Positions 1 through 8,139 of a stretch of 39,642 nucleotides of DNA are shown in pieces. The number at the start of each line of letters is the position of its first letter. Within the stretch, counting starts at the first letter, position 1. The notes beneath the pieces are model-generated. The model saw only the letters and a list, made by a program, of their open reading frames with translations. It was not told the DNA's origin and ran no database searches. The translations under genes were made by a program, and so were the position numbers. The DNA is from Labilithrix sp. (lineage in GTDB: Bacteria > Myxococcota > Polyangia > Polyangiales > Polyangiaceae). The stretch lies in the NCBI GenBank assembly GCA_028287035.1, contig JAQBQL010000218.1:1-39642 (forward strand). The letters are read 5' to 3'.

Positions 1-2
1 CC

Positions 3-1085
3 GCCACCGCGCGGGCCTGCGTCGTCCTGTGGATCCCCTGCACGATCGTGGTGATCGCCTCGACGTGGCTGCTCGGTCCGCTCGGCGTCGAGGCGGAGCT
101 CATCGGCCCGGCCCGCGCGTTCGTGATCGCGCAGAGCCCGACGATGCTGCTCTTCCCGCTCTTCCTCGCCGCGAAGACCTTCCTCCAGGCGCACGGCCGC
201 ACCTGGCCCGCGCTCGCCTCGGCCATCGCTGCCAACGTCGCGAACCTCGTCATCTGCAACGTGCTCGTCCGCGGCGAGCTCTCCCTCGGCCCCCTCGGGC
301 GCGTTGCCCTTGGCACGCGGCCCCTCGGCGCATTCGGGGCGGGGCTCGCGAGCTCGATCGCGAGCGTTCTCCTCGTCGCCGGCCTCTTGCCCTTCATGCT
401 GAAGATGCGGCCGCGCGAGGCCGCGGGCCGCGCCGCGTCGCCGGTCAGCGTGTGGCGTGTGCTCCGGCTGGGCACGCCGATCGGCCTGCAGATGCTCGCC
501 GAGATCGGCGTCTTCTCGCTCGTCGCCGTCCTCGCCGGCCGCCTCGGCAAGGTCGCGGTGAGCGGTCACCAGATCGCGATCGGCCTCGCGAGCTTCACGT
601 TCATGGGCGTGCTCGGCATCAGCGGCGCCACCGCGGTCCGCGTCGGGAATGCGGTAGGCAGCGGCGCCTCGGCGCGGCTCCCGGGCCTCCTCGGCATCGC
701 TCTCGGGGCGGCCTTCATGGTGGTCACCGGCCTCGTCTTCGTCCTGATGCCGGGGCCGCTCGTCGGCCTGTTCACCGACGATCCAGCGATCGCCGAGCTC
801 GCCGCGAGCCTCCTCGGCGTCGCCGCGATGTTCCAGCTCTTCGACGGCGTGCAGGGCGTCAGCGCCGGCGCCCTCCGCGGGGCGGGCGACGTCCGCTTCT
901 CGTTCCTCGCGAACGTCGGCGCGCACTGGCTGGTCGGCCTGCCGCTCGCGCTGCTCTTCGGCTTCGGACTCGGCTACGGCCCGCGCGGCCTCTGGTACGG
1001 GCTCCTCGCGGGGCTGGCCGTCGTGGCGGTCGCGCTGCTGTGGCGCTTCCTCAGCGTCTCGCGCCGCCACGTCGATCGGGTGTGA
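3..1085 (+). CDS. MATE family multidrug/Na+ efflux transporter (5' truncated by window)
   Basis: This is the C-terminal part of a MATE (NorM/DinF-type) antiporter that exports cationic drugs or metabolites across the inner membrane in exchange for Na+ or H+. The reading frame is open back to base 3, so the true start lies upstream; about 360 residues remain of the usual roughly 450. Many hydrophobic segments are visible. The typical MATE stretches around the second half are present, with GHQIAIGLASFTFMGVLG, TAVRVGNAVGSG and a late GALRGAGDVRFSF segment. The call rests on these family-like stretches and topology; the substrate cannot be read. The gene ends 9 bp from the convergent nuoD stop. 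Confidence 0.88.
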   Translation, partial: ATARACVVLWIPCTIVVIASTWLLGPLGVEAELIGPARAFVIAQSPTMLLFPLFLAAKTFLQAHGRTWPALASAIAANVANLVICNVLVRGELSLGPLGRVALGTRPLGAFGAGLASSIASVLLVAGLLPFMLKMRPREAAGRAASPVSVWRVLRLGTPIGLQMLAEIGVFSLVAVLAGRLGKVAVSGHQIAIGLASFTFMGVLGISGATAVRVGNAVGSGASARLPGLLGIALGAAFMVVTGLVFVLMPGPLVGLFTDDPAIAELAASLLGVAAMFQLFDGVQGVSAGALRGAGDVRFSFLANVGAHWLVGLPLALLFGFGLGYGPRGLWYGLLAGLAVVAVALLWRFLSVSRRHVDRV

Positions 1086-1094
1086 CCGCTCAGG

Positions 1095-2309
1095 TCAGTG
1101 ATCGCACTCGCCGCCGATCATGTTCAGCGAGCCGAACGTCGGGACGATGTCGCTCAGCATGCGGCCGTTGATCAGCTTCGACAGGCCGCTCGTGATCGGG
1201 AAGCACGGCGGGCGCACGCGCCAGCGGTACGGCGTGCCCGACCCGTCCGACACCATGTAGAAGCCGAGCTCGCCGTTGCCGCCTTCGGTGTACGAGTACG
1301 ACTCGCCGGCGGGCACCTTCGCGCCCTCCATGATCAGCTTGAAGTGCTGGATGGTGCTCTCGATGGTCGTGTAGACCTCGTGCTTCGGCGGGAGCATGAC
1401 GCGCGGGTCCTCGCAGTTGACGGGGCCCTCGTCGGCCATGCGGTCACAGCACTGGAGGATGATCTTCGCGCTCTGGCGGAGCTCGGCAAGGCGGATGAGG
1501 AAGCGGTCGAGCGTGTCGCCGCGCGTGCCGACCGGCACCTCGAACTCCACCTCGTCGTACTTCAGGTACGGGTGCGCGCGCCGGACGTCGTACGCGACGC
1601 CGCTCGCGCGGAGGCACGGGCCGGTCCACGAGAGGGCGACCGCGTCCGCGCCAGAGATGATGCCGACGCCCTCGAGGCGGTCGAGGAAGATGCGGTTCTT
1701 GAGCAGCATCGCCTCGCCCTCGTGGACGAGATCGAGCACCGACTTGATGGCGCCGCGGCACATCTCCTTCAGCGCCGGCGTGGGCGGGTTCGCCATGCCG
1801 CCGATGCGCCCGAACGAGTGCGTGAGGCGCGCGCCGGTCTCCTCTTCGAGGATGTCCCAGATCATCTCGCGAGCCTTGATGAACCAGAGGAACGGCGTGA
1901 AGGCGCCGAGCTCCATGGCCATCGCGCCCGTGCACGTGAGGTGGTCCGAGATGCGGGCGAGCTCGCCCAGGATCATCCGGTACCACTGGCAACGCTCCGG
2001 GACCTGGATCTCGCACATCTTCTCGACGGCGAGCGCGTAGCCCACGTTGTTGAGCATCGGCGAGACGTAGTTCAGGCGGTCGACGTACGGGAAGACCTGC
2101 GCCCAGGTCCCGCGCTCGGCCATCTTCTCCTTGCCACGGTGCAGATACCCGATCTGCACGTCGCTCTTGAGAATGGTCTCGCCGGACAGCTCGAGGACGA
2201 TGCGGACGGTGCCGTGCATCGCGGGGTGCGAGGGCCCCATGTTGAGGTGCATCGGCTCCGACGGGAGCTCCAGCTCGTTCTCGTCCAGATCGAGGTCGAT
2301 CGGCTCCAT
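1095..2309 (-). CDS. nuoD: NADH-quinone oxidoreductase subunit D (49 kDa)
   Basis: Peripheral-arm subunit of respiratory complex I that helps form the quinone-binding site next to cluster N2. The 404-residue product has full family length. The N-terminal HLNMGPSHPAMHG and IGYLHRGKEK motifs are present, as is the conserved C-terminus ending GGECDH. It is the last gene of nuoABCD: the nuoC stop lies 3 bp upstream, so translation is probably coupled. The next gene downstream is a convergent MATE pump, so nuoE-N must be elsewhere. Family assignment is secure. Confidence 0.97.
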   Translation of the reverse strand: MEPIDLDLDENELELPSEPMHLNMGPSHPAMHGTVRIVLELSGETILKSDVQIGYLHRGKEKMAERGTWAQVFPYVDRLNYVSPMLNNVGYALAVEKMCEIQVPERCQWYRMILGELARISDHLTCTGAMAMELGAFTPFLWFIKAREMIWDILEEETGARLTHSFGRIGGMANPPTPALKEMCRGAIKSVLDLVHEGEAMLLKNRIFLDRLEGVGIISGADAVALSWTGPCLRASGVAYDVRRAHPYLKYDEVEFEVPVGTRGDTLDRFLIRLAELRQSAKIILQCCDRMADEGPVNCEDPRVMLPPKHEVYTTIESTIQHFKLIMEGAKVPAGESYSYTEGGNGELGFYMVSDGSGTPYRWRVRPPCFPITSGLSKLINGRMLSDIVPTFGSLNMIGGECDH

Positions 2310-2312
2310 GTC

Positions 2313-2963
2313 TCAGCCTTCTTTGTGCGTGGCGGGGGGCACGAGGCGCCCGTCGGGGGCGGCGCGCTCGGCGTGCAGCGAATTCGGGCTCGGCGCGATG
2401 AGCCGGCGCGGGAACGGCATGCCCTCGGACGGGCCGAACGGCGCCATCTTCTCGAGCGGGAGACCGGCCTCGGACTCGGTGCGGTAGGGCACGAGCGGCT
2501 GGGTGCGGTCCGCCGGGTAGTCCTTGCGGAGCGGGTGCCCCTCGAACTCGGGGTACATGAGGATGCGCCGGAGGTCGGGGTGACCGCGGAAGGTCACGCC
2601 CATCATGTCGAAGCACTCGCGCTCGAACCAGCTCGCGCCGGGCCAGAGGTCGGTGAGCGTGTCGATCACGGCGTTGTCGCCCTCGCTGTCGCCGACGCGC
2701 GCCTTCATGCGAACGCGATGGCGCCGGGCGATCGAATAGAGGTGGACCACCACCTCGAAGCGCGGCTCGCGGTTCGGGTAGTCGACGCCGCAGAGGTCGG
2801 TGAACATGTCGAACGCCATCGACGGGTCGTCACGGAGGAACCGGCAGATCTCCTGCCAGCGCGCCGGATCCACGACCGCGGTGTCGTCGCCGTGCTGCGA
2901 GTGCGTCTCGAGGATGGCCGCGCCGAAGCGCTCCTTCAACGCGATGAGAACACGCTCGCTCAT
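2313..2963 (-). CDS. nuoC: NADH-quinone oxidoreductase subunit C (30 kDa)
   Basis: Complex I peripheral-arm subunit that packs against NuoD. The open frame extends much further upstream, but I place the start at the ATG at 2963. There it overlaps the nuoB stop as ATGA and is preceded by a good Shine-Dalgarno (GGAAAGGA). This gives 216 residues. The family signature is clear: WFERECFDMMGVTFRGHP followed by DLRRILMYPEFEGHPLRKDYP-type sequence. After it comes a proline-rich C-terminal tail of about 55 residues, which is longer than a minimal NuoC and of unknown role. Confidence 0.95.
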   Translation of the reverse strand: MSERVLIALKERFGAAILETHSQHGDDTAVVDPARWQEICRFLRDDPSMAFDMFTDLCGVDYPNREPRFEVVVHLYSIARRHRVRMKARVGDSEGDNAVIDTLTDLWPGASWFERECFDMMGVTFRGHPDLRRILMYPEFEGHPLRKDYPADRTQPLVPYRTESEAGLPLEKMAPFGPSEGMPFPRRLIAPSPNSLHAERAAPDGRLVPPATHKEG

Positions 2964-3544
2964 GCTTCGTCCTTTCCACGCCGCAGCTTCACGAGGTCCT
3001 TCTGGTGGGCCTGCACGAGCGCCGCCGGATCCTCGCGGGGCTTCACGATGCCCGGGGTCTTGTCGCCGCGCTGGATCTTGTCCTGGAGCAGCATGAGCCC
3101 GTCGATGACCGCCTCGGGGCGAGGAGGGCAGCCGGGCACGTAGACGTCGCAGGGGATGATCTTGTCGATGCCCGGAACGGTCGTGTAGTTGTCGTAGAAC
3201 CCGCCGCAGCTCGCGCAGGTGCCGAAGGCCATGACCCACTTCGGCTCCATCATCTGCTCGTAGATGCGCTTCAGGACGGGGGCCTGGCGCTGCGAGATGG
3301 TGCCGACGACCCACAGGAGGTCGCTCTGGCGGGGCGAGAACCGCGGGGCCTCGGCGCCGAAGCGCGCGGAGCCGTCGAACCGCGGGCTCGTGAGCGACAT
3401 GAATTCCATGCCGCAACACGCGGTGACGAACGGGTACTTGAACAGCGACCACTTGCGTGCCCAGCCGAGCAGCGCGTCGAGCTTCGTCGTCGCGAACCCG
3501 GAGCTCTCGCTCGCGTCGAGCGTGACGTGCCTCACGTCTCCCAT
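2960..3544 (-). CDS. nuoB: NADH-quinone oxidoreductase subunit B (PSST)
   Basis: Carries the terminal [4Fe-4S] cluster N2 that reduces quinone in complex I. From the ATG at 3544 the product has 194 residues. The N2 ligands are all visible: the tandem Cys43-Cys44 in TACCGMEFM, Cys110 in FGTCASCGG and Cys139 in VPGCPPRPEA; the 29-residue spacing between the last two matches the family. The open frame continues upstream, but the ATG at 3544 lies inside the end of nuoA (13-bp overlap) and leads directly into the conserved region. The last codons overlap nuoC as ATGA. Confidence 0.97.
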   Translation of the reverse strand: MGDVRHVTLDASESSGFATTKLDALLGWARKWSLFKYPFVTACCGMEFMSLTSPRFDGSARFGAEAPRFSPRQSDLLWVVGTISQRQAPVLKRIYEQMMEPKWVMAFGTCASCGGFYDNYTTVPGIDKIIPCDVYVPGCPPRPEAVIDGLMLLQDKIQRGDKTPGIVKPREDPAALVQAHQKDLVKLRRGKDEA

Positions 3545-3924
3545 TCGAGCGCTCCCTTCTTCACGACATAGACGAGGGCCACGATGACCACCGCGAGGAA
3601 ACCGAACATCGAGAAGAGGCCATTCCACCCGAGGTTCTTGAACTGGATGGCCCAGGGGTAGATGAAGACCGACTCGATGTCGAAGACCACGAACAGGATC
3701 GCGGTCAGGTAGAACTTCACGGAGAGCTTGAGGTGGCGACCACCCGAGCTCTCGCTACCGCACTCGAACGGCAGCATCTTCTCGCGGGTCTTGTTGACCT
3801 TCCCGCCGAGGAACGTGGCCCCGATGAAGAAGAGCCCGGCGACGACGCTCGCCACCATCACCATCAGGAACATCGGCGCGTATTGCGTGATCATCGAGCC
3901 CCAAAAGGCATGAGTTTGCGGCAC
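3532..3924 (-). CDS. nuoA: NADH-quinone oxidoreductase subunit A
   Basis: Small membrane subunit of complex I with three transmembrane helices, visible at about residues 17-40, 68-90 and 98-122. The family motif around the middle loop is present (LPFECGSESSG, then FYLTAILFVVFDIESVF). The start is a choice between GTG at 3924 (130 residues) and ATG at 3894 (120 residues). Neither has a convincing Shine-Dalgarno. I prefer 3924 because a -10-like hexamer (3933-3938) sits 8 nt before it, the arrangement seen at many genes in this window. First gene of nuoABCD, divergent from def. Confidence 0.93.
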   Translation of the reverse strand: MPQTHAFWGSMITQYAPMFLMVMVASVVAGLFFIGATFLGGKVNKTREKMLPFECGSESSGGRHLKLSVKFYLTAILFVVFDIESVFIYPWAIQFKNLGWNGLFSMFGFLAVVIVALVYVVKKGALEWET

Positions 3925-3932
3925 TTGCCAGC

Positions 3933-3994
3933 CAGTTAGCCTTGCGATCTAGTGCCAGGGGGGCACCGAAGTCAACGGCGGCGCATGCTAGGCT
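3933..3994. promoter_or_regulatory. Divergent promoter region nuoA / def
   Basis: On the plus strand a hexamer TAGGCT (3989-3994), preceded by TGC, lies 10 nt before the def ATG. On the minus strand TAACTG (3933-3938) lies 8 nt before the nuoA GTG. Neither has a strong -35 match. Prediction by eye from sequence and spacing only. Confidence 0.4.
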
Positions 3995-4004
3995 CGCCAG
4001 AACC

Positions 4005-4580
4005 ATGCCGATCCTCAAGATCGCCACCGTCGGGCACCCCGTCCTCCGTGAGCGGGCGCGCGAGCTCACCCGGGAGGAGCTCGCGTCCCCGCGCATCCAG
4101 GCCTTCATCGACGATCTCGTCGCGACGATGCACGACGCGAACGGCGCCGGCCTCGCCGCCAACCAGGTGCACGAGCCCATCCGGATCTGCGCCATCCACG
4201 TCCGCGACAACCCGCGCTATCCGTACAAGCCGAACATCCCGCTGACCGTCCTCGTGAACCCGGTGCTCACGCCGACCACGGAAGAGACGTTCCTCAACAA
4301 CGAGGGGTGCCTCAGCGTCCCGAACCTCCGCGGCGACGTCCGGCGCTTCACGGGCATGCGCGTGCAGGCGTGGGACCGCACGGGGGCGCCGCTCGACTAC
4401 GAGGTGAAGGGGCTCAGCGCGGGCACGTTCCAGCACGAGGTCGACCATCTCGACGGCAAGGTCTTCCTCGACCGCGTCGAGGACACGCGCTCGCTCGCGA
4501 CGTGGGCCGAGTTCGACCGCTACCAGAAGGAAGCGTTCGTGGCCCGCGCCAGAGCGCTGGTCGCGAAGCACGGCGCGTAG
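4005..4580 (+). CDS. def: Peptide deformylase
   Basis: Removes the formyl group from the N-terminal methionine of new proteins. All three active-site motifs are present: GAGLAANQV (residues 47-55), EGCLSVP with metal ligand Cys102, and QHEVDHLDG with His144, catalytic Glu145 and His148. I start at the ATG at 4005 (191 residues); the frame is open from 3942, but the extra 21 residues are not family-like and the -10-like hexamer lies within them. A basic C-terminal tail follows the core. Monocistronic, convergent with a lipoprotein gene 10 bp away. Confidence 0.96.
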   Translation: MPILKIATVGHPVLRERARELTREELASPRIQAFIDDLVATMHDANGAGLAANQVHEPIRICAIHVRDNPRYPYKPNIPLTVLVNPVLTPTTEETFLNNEGCLSVPNLRGDVRRFTGMRVQAWDRTGAPLDYEVKGLSAGTFQHEVDHLDGKVFLDRVEDTRSLATWAEFDRYQKEAFVARARALVAKHGA

Positions 4581-4590
4581 GCGACGGGCC

Positions 4591-5040
4591 CTAGCAGCCC
4601 TCCTCGATGGCCTTCTTCTCGGACGGTTCGCACACGACCCAGCCTGGACGGCCCGAAAGGACCCATTCCGGGGCGAGAACGACGCGGTGGTCGGCGACGT
4701 TCTCGAAACACTCGTCGCGAACGCCTCCGCCACCGACCTCCGAATCGAAGCAAAGCAGCGCGCGCGACACGCACCCGGAGGCGCGATCGAGCTGCGTCGA
4801 CTGGGCCGAGCTGCAGCCAGGGGCGCACGTGCCGTCCCACGCATCGGCGCCGACGCGAGAAGACGAGACCTCGGGGAACGCGATTGGACAAGCCGAAGAA
4901 GCGTCCTGCACAGCCCCAGCGGCGCCCGCTTCAGGCGAGGTGCTGCCCGGTTCGGGCGTCGTCGACGACGAGCAGCCAGCAAGAACAATCAGGCAGACCG
5001 ACGACATCGTCGCGATGTCGGAAACTCGAGTCAGCCGCAT
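4591..5040 (-). CDS. Cysteine-rich secreted lipoprotein, function unknown
   Basis: A 149-residue putative lipoprotein. The ATG at 5040 has a very strong Shine-Dalgarno (GGGGGGAGGAAACC) and leads into a short basic N-terminus, a hydrophobic stretch and a lipobox LAGC with Cys23. The mature part starts with a Ser/Thr/Pro/Gly/Ala-rich linker and then contains eight further cysteines spread to the last residue, so disulfide-bonded periplasmic or surface folding is likely (inference). I recognise no domain. An in-frame upstream ATG at 5136 would overlap the divergent methyltransferase gene and spoil the signal sequence, so I reject it. Confidence 0.72.
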   Translation of the reverse strand: MRLTRVSDIATMSSVCLIVLAGCSSSTTPEPGSTSPEAGAAGAVQDASSACPIAFPEVSSSRVGADAWDGTCAPGCSSAQSTQLDRASGCVSRALLCFDSEVGGGGVRDECFENVADHRVVLAPEWVLSGRPGWVVCEPSEKKAIEEGC

Positions 5041-5082
5041 GGTTTCCTCCCCCCGGTGAAGCAGCCATGGAATAGCACGGGC

Positions 5083-5113
5083 TTGACCCCGCGCCGGAGC
5101 TGCCGTCTTAAAC
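5083..5113 (+). promoter_or_regulatory. Promoter of the TylF-methyltransferase unit
   Basis: TTGACC (5083-5088) and TTAAAC (5108-5113) are separated by 19 bp, and only 6 nt remain before the ATG at 5120. No Shine-Dalgarno precedes that ATG, so transcription probably starts at or next to the start codon. Prediction by eye. Confidence 0.5.
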
Positions 5114-5119
5114 GCGGCC

Positions 5120-5812
5120 ATGCGGCTCCAGGACATCTCGCGGCTCCGTGATCCGAAGCGCCTCTGGCAGCGGGTGGTCCTCTACTCGAAGCTCATCTCG
5201 CCGCGGCTCCGCTGGCAGGACGTCGCGGCGTTCCCGCGCCTCTGGCCGGAGGCGAGCAAGCGCACGCTGGTCGACGAGCCGCGCGCGCACATGCTCTACC
5301 AGCTCGCCCGTCACGCGGCCGGCCTCGAGGGGCAGTTCGCGGAGATCGGCGTCTACCGCGGCGGCACCGCGAGCATCCTCGCCGACGTGGCGGACGGCGC
5401 GGGCAAGAAGCTGCACCTCTTCGACACGTTCGCCGGCATGCCCGAGACGAGCGTTGACCAGGATCTCCTCGCCGCGGGCGACTTCGCGAACACGTCGCTC
5501 GGCGAGGTGAAGCGCTTCCTCTCGGGCAGCACGTCTCCCGTGTTCCACCAGGGCGAGTTCCCCGGCACCGCGGGCCCCGTGGAGAACGAGCGGTTCTCCC
5601 TCGTGCACATCGACGCCGACATCTCGGCCAGCATCAAGGCGTGCTGCGAGTTCTTCTACCCGCGGCTCGTGCCGGGGGGCGTCATGGTGTTCGACGACTA
5701 CGGGTTCACGAGCTGCCCTGGCGCCAAGATCACCGCCGACGCGTTCTTCGCGGACAAGAAGGAGCCCCTCCTCCACCTCGTCACGTCGCAAGCGGTCGCC
5801 TTCAAGGTCTAG
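5120..5812 (+). CDS. TylF/MycF-type sugar O-methyltransferase (macrocin O-methyltransferase family)
   Basis: Class I SAM- and metal-dependent methyltransferase of the TylF family, whose characterised members methylate deoxysugar hydroxyls. The 230-residue product shows the SAM-binding stretch FAEIGVYRGGTA (about residues 74-85), LHLFDTFAGMPE, the metal-site segment VHIDADISASIKACCEFFYP and VPGGVMVFDDYGF followed by CPGAKITADAFFADK. The family is clear; the substrate is inferred to be a surface glycan because of the neighbours. First gene of the unit that continues with a membrane protein, a phosphatase and a NeuB homologue. Confidence 0.88.
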   Translation: MRLQDISRLRDPKRLWQRVVLYSKLISPRLRWQDVAAFPRLWPEASKRTLVDEPRAHMLYQLARHAAGLEGQFAEIGVYRGGTASILADVADGAGKKLHLFDTFAGMPETSVDQDLLAAGDFANTSLGEVKRFLSGSTSPVFHQGEFPGTAGPVENERFSLVHIDADISASIKACCEFFYPRLVPGGVMVFDDYGFTSCPGAKITADAFFADKKEPLLHLVTSQAVAFKV

Positions 5813-5824
5813 GCCCGCCGGCGG

Positions 5825-7462
5825 ATGATTCCTCGTGGCCGCCAGCGGCTGCCCATGCTCCTCGCGCTCGCGGCGGCGGTCGGGATCGCGCTCGCCCTCG
5901 CCCATCGCTGCCGGTTCGGCGCCGACTCGTCGGACGAGGGCTTCTCGATCGCCCTGCCCTACCGCTTCGCGCTCGGAGACCGTCCCTTCGTCGACGAGAT
6001 CAGCATCCAGCAGCTCTCGGCCATCGTGATGTGGCCGATCGTATGGCTCTTCACGAAGGTGACGGGCGGGTCGACCGGCCTCGTGCTCTTCATGCGCGGC
6101 GTCCACTTCGTCGTCATCAAGGGCGTCGGGGCGCTCGGGATCCACGCCGCCGCGAGGCGCTGGCTGCGCTACCCGTCGTCGGCGCTCGCGGTGACGCTGG
6201 TGCTCTTCACCATCGTCCCGTACTCGATCCCCAACGCCGGCTACAACGCGATGGGGATGGCGTTCCTCGCGGGCGGCACGTTCCTCGTCGCCGCGGCGGT
6301 CGGCGAGCAGGACGCGCGGCGGCGTGACCGGCTGCTCTTCCTCGCCGGCGCGCTCGAGGCGGTCATGATCTTCGCCTACCAGTCGTGCGCCCTCGCGACG
6401 CTGGTCACCGTGCCGCTCCTGTTCGCCTGCGCGCCCGACCGGCGGCTGCGCGCGGTGCTCGCGTTCGCGGCAGGCGGCTTCACGGCGGCGCTCCTCCTGC
6501 TGCCGTCGCTCGCGTGGGGCGGCGTCGCGGGCGTGAAGCGCTCGCTCGGCTGGGGCATCCACACGCAGCAGACGCACGGGCTCGCCAAGGCCGAGCAGGT
6601 GCTGAGCGAGCTGTGGAGCACGCTGCCCGCCTTCTACCCGTACGCGGTGGCGGGCACCGTCATGGCGTGGATCTCGCGGGCCCGCTGGCTGAAGGCGCTC
6701 GTCGCCATCGGGACGACCGCGGCGATGCTGCTCCTCTACCGGACCCAGTCGGCGGCCGTGACCACCACCGGGCTCACCGCGATCTACTGCGGGGCGATCG
6801 CGCCGCTTCTCCTCCCGATCGCGCGGCCGGACGCGCGCCTCGTGCGCGGCGTCGTGCTCGTCATGGTGCCGGCGTACGTCGCCGCGGTCGCCGCCGCGGT
6901 GCTGAGCACGAACGGCGCGGTCTCGGGGTTCATCGGGATGGCGGCAGGCGTCGTGCTGTTCGCGCTGCTCGCCGCGCGCATCCTCGAGGACGCCACCCGC
7001 GAGCCGGTCGCGGCGATGGCGCCGGCGCTCGCGCTGTCGATGCTGTTCCTCACCCGCTTCTACGACTTCGTCTACCGCGACGCCCCGCTGGACGACGAGA
7101 CGGCGCTCATGGACGCGGGGCCGTTCAAGGGCATCCACACCACGAAGGACCGCGTCGACGCTGCCCACGAGCTGCTCGACGTCTTCCGGCGCTACGAGCA
7201 GAAGGGCGGCCGCGTGATGTTCCTCTACGAGACTTCCGGCGCGTACCTGTTCACGAAGATGCGCCCCGGCGCGGCCTGCGTCTGGGAGGTGCCGCACGCC
7301 GGCCAGGAGACGCTCCTCCCGCACTGGCAGCACTACCCGCACGGCAAGGGGCTCGTCATCAAGGTGAGGGGCTACGGCGCCGGCGTCATCGACGACATCG
7401 TCGCGCCGCCCGACCGGAAGCTCCTCGAGACGCGCTACTTCACCGTGTACCGGGACCGATGA
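5825..7462 (+). CDS. Polytopic membrane protein, probable GT-C-type glycosyltransferase
   Basis: A 545-residue integral membrane protein with an N-terminal signal anchor and roughly ten further hydrophobic segments to about residue 410. A soluble C-terminal domain of about 130 residues follows. Soon after the first helix lies an acidic loop (GADSSDEGFSIALPYRFALG); in GT-C enzymes that use polyprenyl-phosphate sugars such a loop holds the catalytic acidic residue. That assignment is inference from topology and loop position; no family signature is decisive. It starts 12 bp after the methyltransferase gene and overlaps the next gene as ATGA, so it belongs to the same operon. Confidence 0.6.
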   Translation: MIPRGRQRLPMLLALAAAVGIALALAHRCRFGADSSDEGFSIALPYRFALGDRPFVDEISIQQLSAIVMWPIVWLFTKVTGGSTGLVLFMRGVHFVVIKGVGALGIHAAARRWLRYPSSALAVTLVLFTIVPYSIPNAGYNAMGMAFLAGGTFLVAAAVGEQDARRRDRLLFLAGALEAVMIFAYQSCALATLVTVPLLFACAPDRRLRAVLAFAAGGFTAALLLLPSLAWGGVAGVKRSLGWGIHTQQTHGLAKAEQVLSELWSTLPAFYPYAVAGTVMAWISRARWLKALVAIGTTAAMLLLYRTQSAAVTTTGLTAIYCGAIAPLLLPIARPDARLVRGVVLVMVPAYVAAVAAAVLSTNGAVSGFIGMAAGVVLFALLAARILEDATREPVAAMAPALALSMLFLTRFYDFVYRDAPLDDETALMDAGPFKGIHTTKDRVDAAHELLDVFRRYEQKGGRVMFLYETSGAYLFTKMRPGAACVWEVPHAGQETLLPHWQHYPHGKGLVIKVRGYGAGVIDDIVAPPDRKLLETRYFTVYRDR

Positions 7463-8094
7463 TCGCGTTCGACCTCGACGGCACCCTCGTCGACTCGGCG
7501 GCCGAGATCGGCGCCGCCATGGAGCACGCGTGGCGCGCGGTGGTCCCGGCGCTCCCCTACCCGCGCGAGCGCTTCTACGTCGGCCCGCCGCTCCCGGCGA
7601 TGATCGCGCGGCTCGCCCCCGAGCTCGACCTCGCGACCCGGGCCGCCATCGTCGCGGCGTTCCGCGCTCAGTACGACGCGAGCGATTTCTCGGCGACGCG
7701 GCCCTTCCCCGGCATCCCCGAGCTGCTGGCGAACCTTGTCGCGGCCGGCGAGACGCTCGCGCTCGCGACCAACAAGCGCCGCGCCCCGACCCTCGCCATC
7801 GTGCAGCGCTGGCTGCCGGACCGCTTCGCCAAGATCGCGTGCGTCGACGCCGTGAGCCCCGACGACGGCACCGCGCCCGGCACGAAGGTCGACATGCTGC
7901 GGTGGCTCGGCCCCGAGGTGCGCGTGCTCGTCGGGGACACCGCAGGTGACATGGCGGCGGCGCGCCAGGCGGGCGCCCGGGCGATCGGCGTCACGTGGGG
8001 GCAGGACGACGAGGCCACCCTCGCCGCCGCCGGCGCCACCCGGATCGCGCACACCGTGGCGGCGCTCGCGGGCGCGCTCCGCACCAGCGCTTGA
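7459..8094 (+). CDS. HAD-superfamily phosphatase (phosphoglycolate-phosphatase-like)
   Basis: Soluble 211-residue HAD hydrolase. Motif I is FDLDGTLVDS with the Asp5 nucleophile and Asp7 acid/base. Motif II is the Thr of ALATNKRR, and motif IV is the VGDTAGDMAAA segment. The helical cap lies between motifs I and II. Start is the ATG overlapping the preceding stop as ATGA, so the two are translationally coupled. Placed just before a NeuB-family synthase, it could dephosphorylate a phosphorylated sugar acid product, as the phosphatases of KDN/sialic-acid-9-phosphate routes do; this is inference. A phosphoglycolate role is the alternative. Confidence 0.82.
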   Translation: MIAFDLDGTLVDSAAEIGAAMEHAWRAVVPALPYPRERFYVGPPLPAMIARLAPELDLATRAAIVAAFRAQYDASDFSATRPFPGIPELLANLVAAGETLALATNKRRAPTLAIVQRWLPDRFAKIACVDAVSPDDGTAPGTKVDMLRWLGPEVRVLVGDTAGDMAAARQAGARAIGVTWGQDDEATLAAAGATRIAHTVAALAGALRTSA

Positions 8095-8139
8095 CCGGAC
8101 GGACCAGCCGCGACAGAGTCCCGCGGCAAGGAGCGACTG

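Noticed and set aside
1086..1094. Bidirectional terminator between the MATE gene and nuoD
   Set aside because: Only 9 bp lie between the stops and no hairpin followed by T-run can be drawn there.
2963..3452. Upstream extension of nuoC to a 379-residue protein
   Set aside because: The extension is an out-of-frame reading of nuoB; the ATGA overlap and Shine-Dalgarno fix the start at 2963.
5108..7342. 744-codon minus-strand open frame opposite the TylF-type methyltransferase and membrane protein
   Set aside because: The plus strand has clear TylF motifs and transmembrane helices; the minus frame is Arg/Glu-rich shadow sequence.
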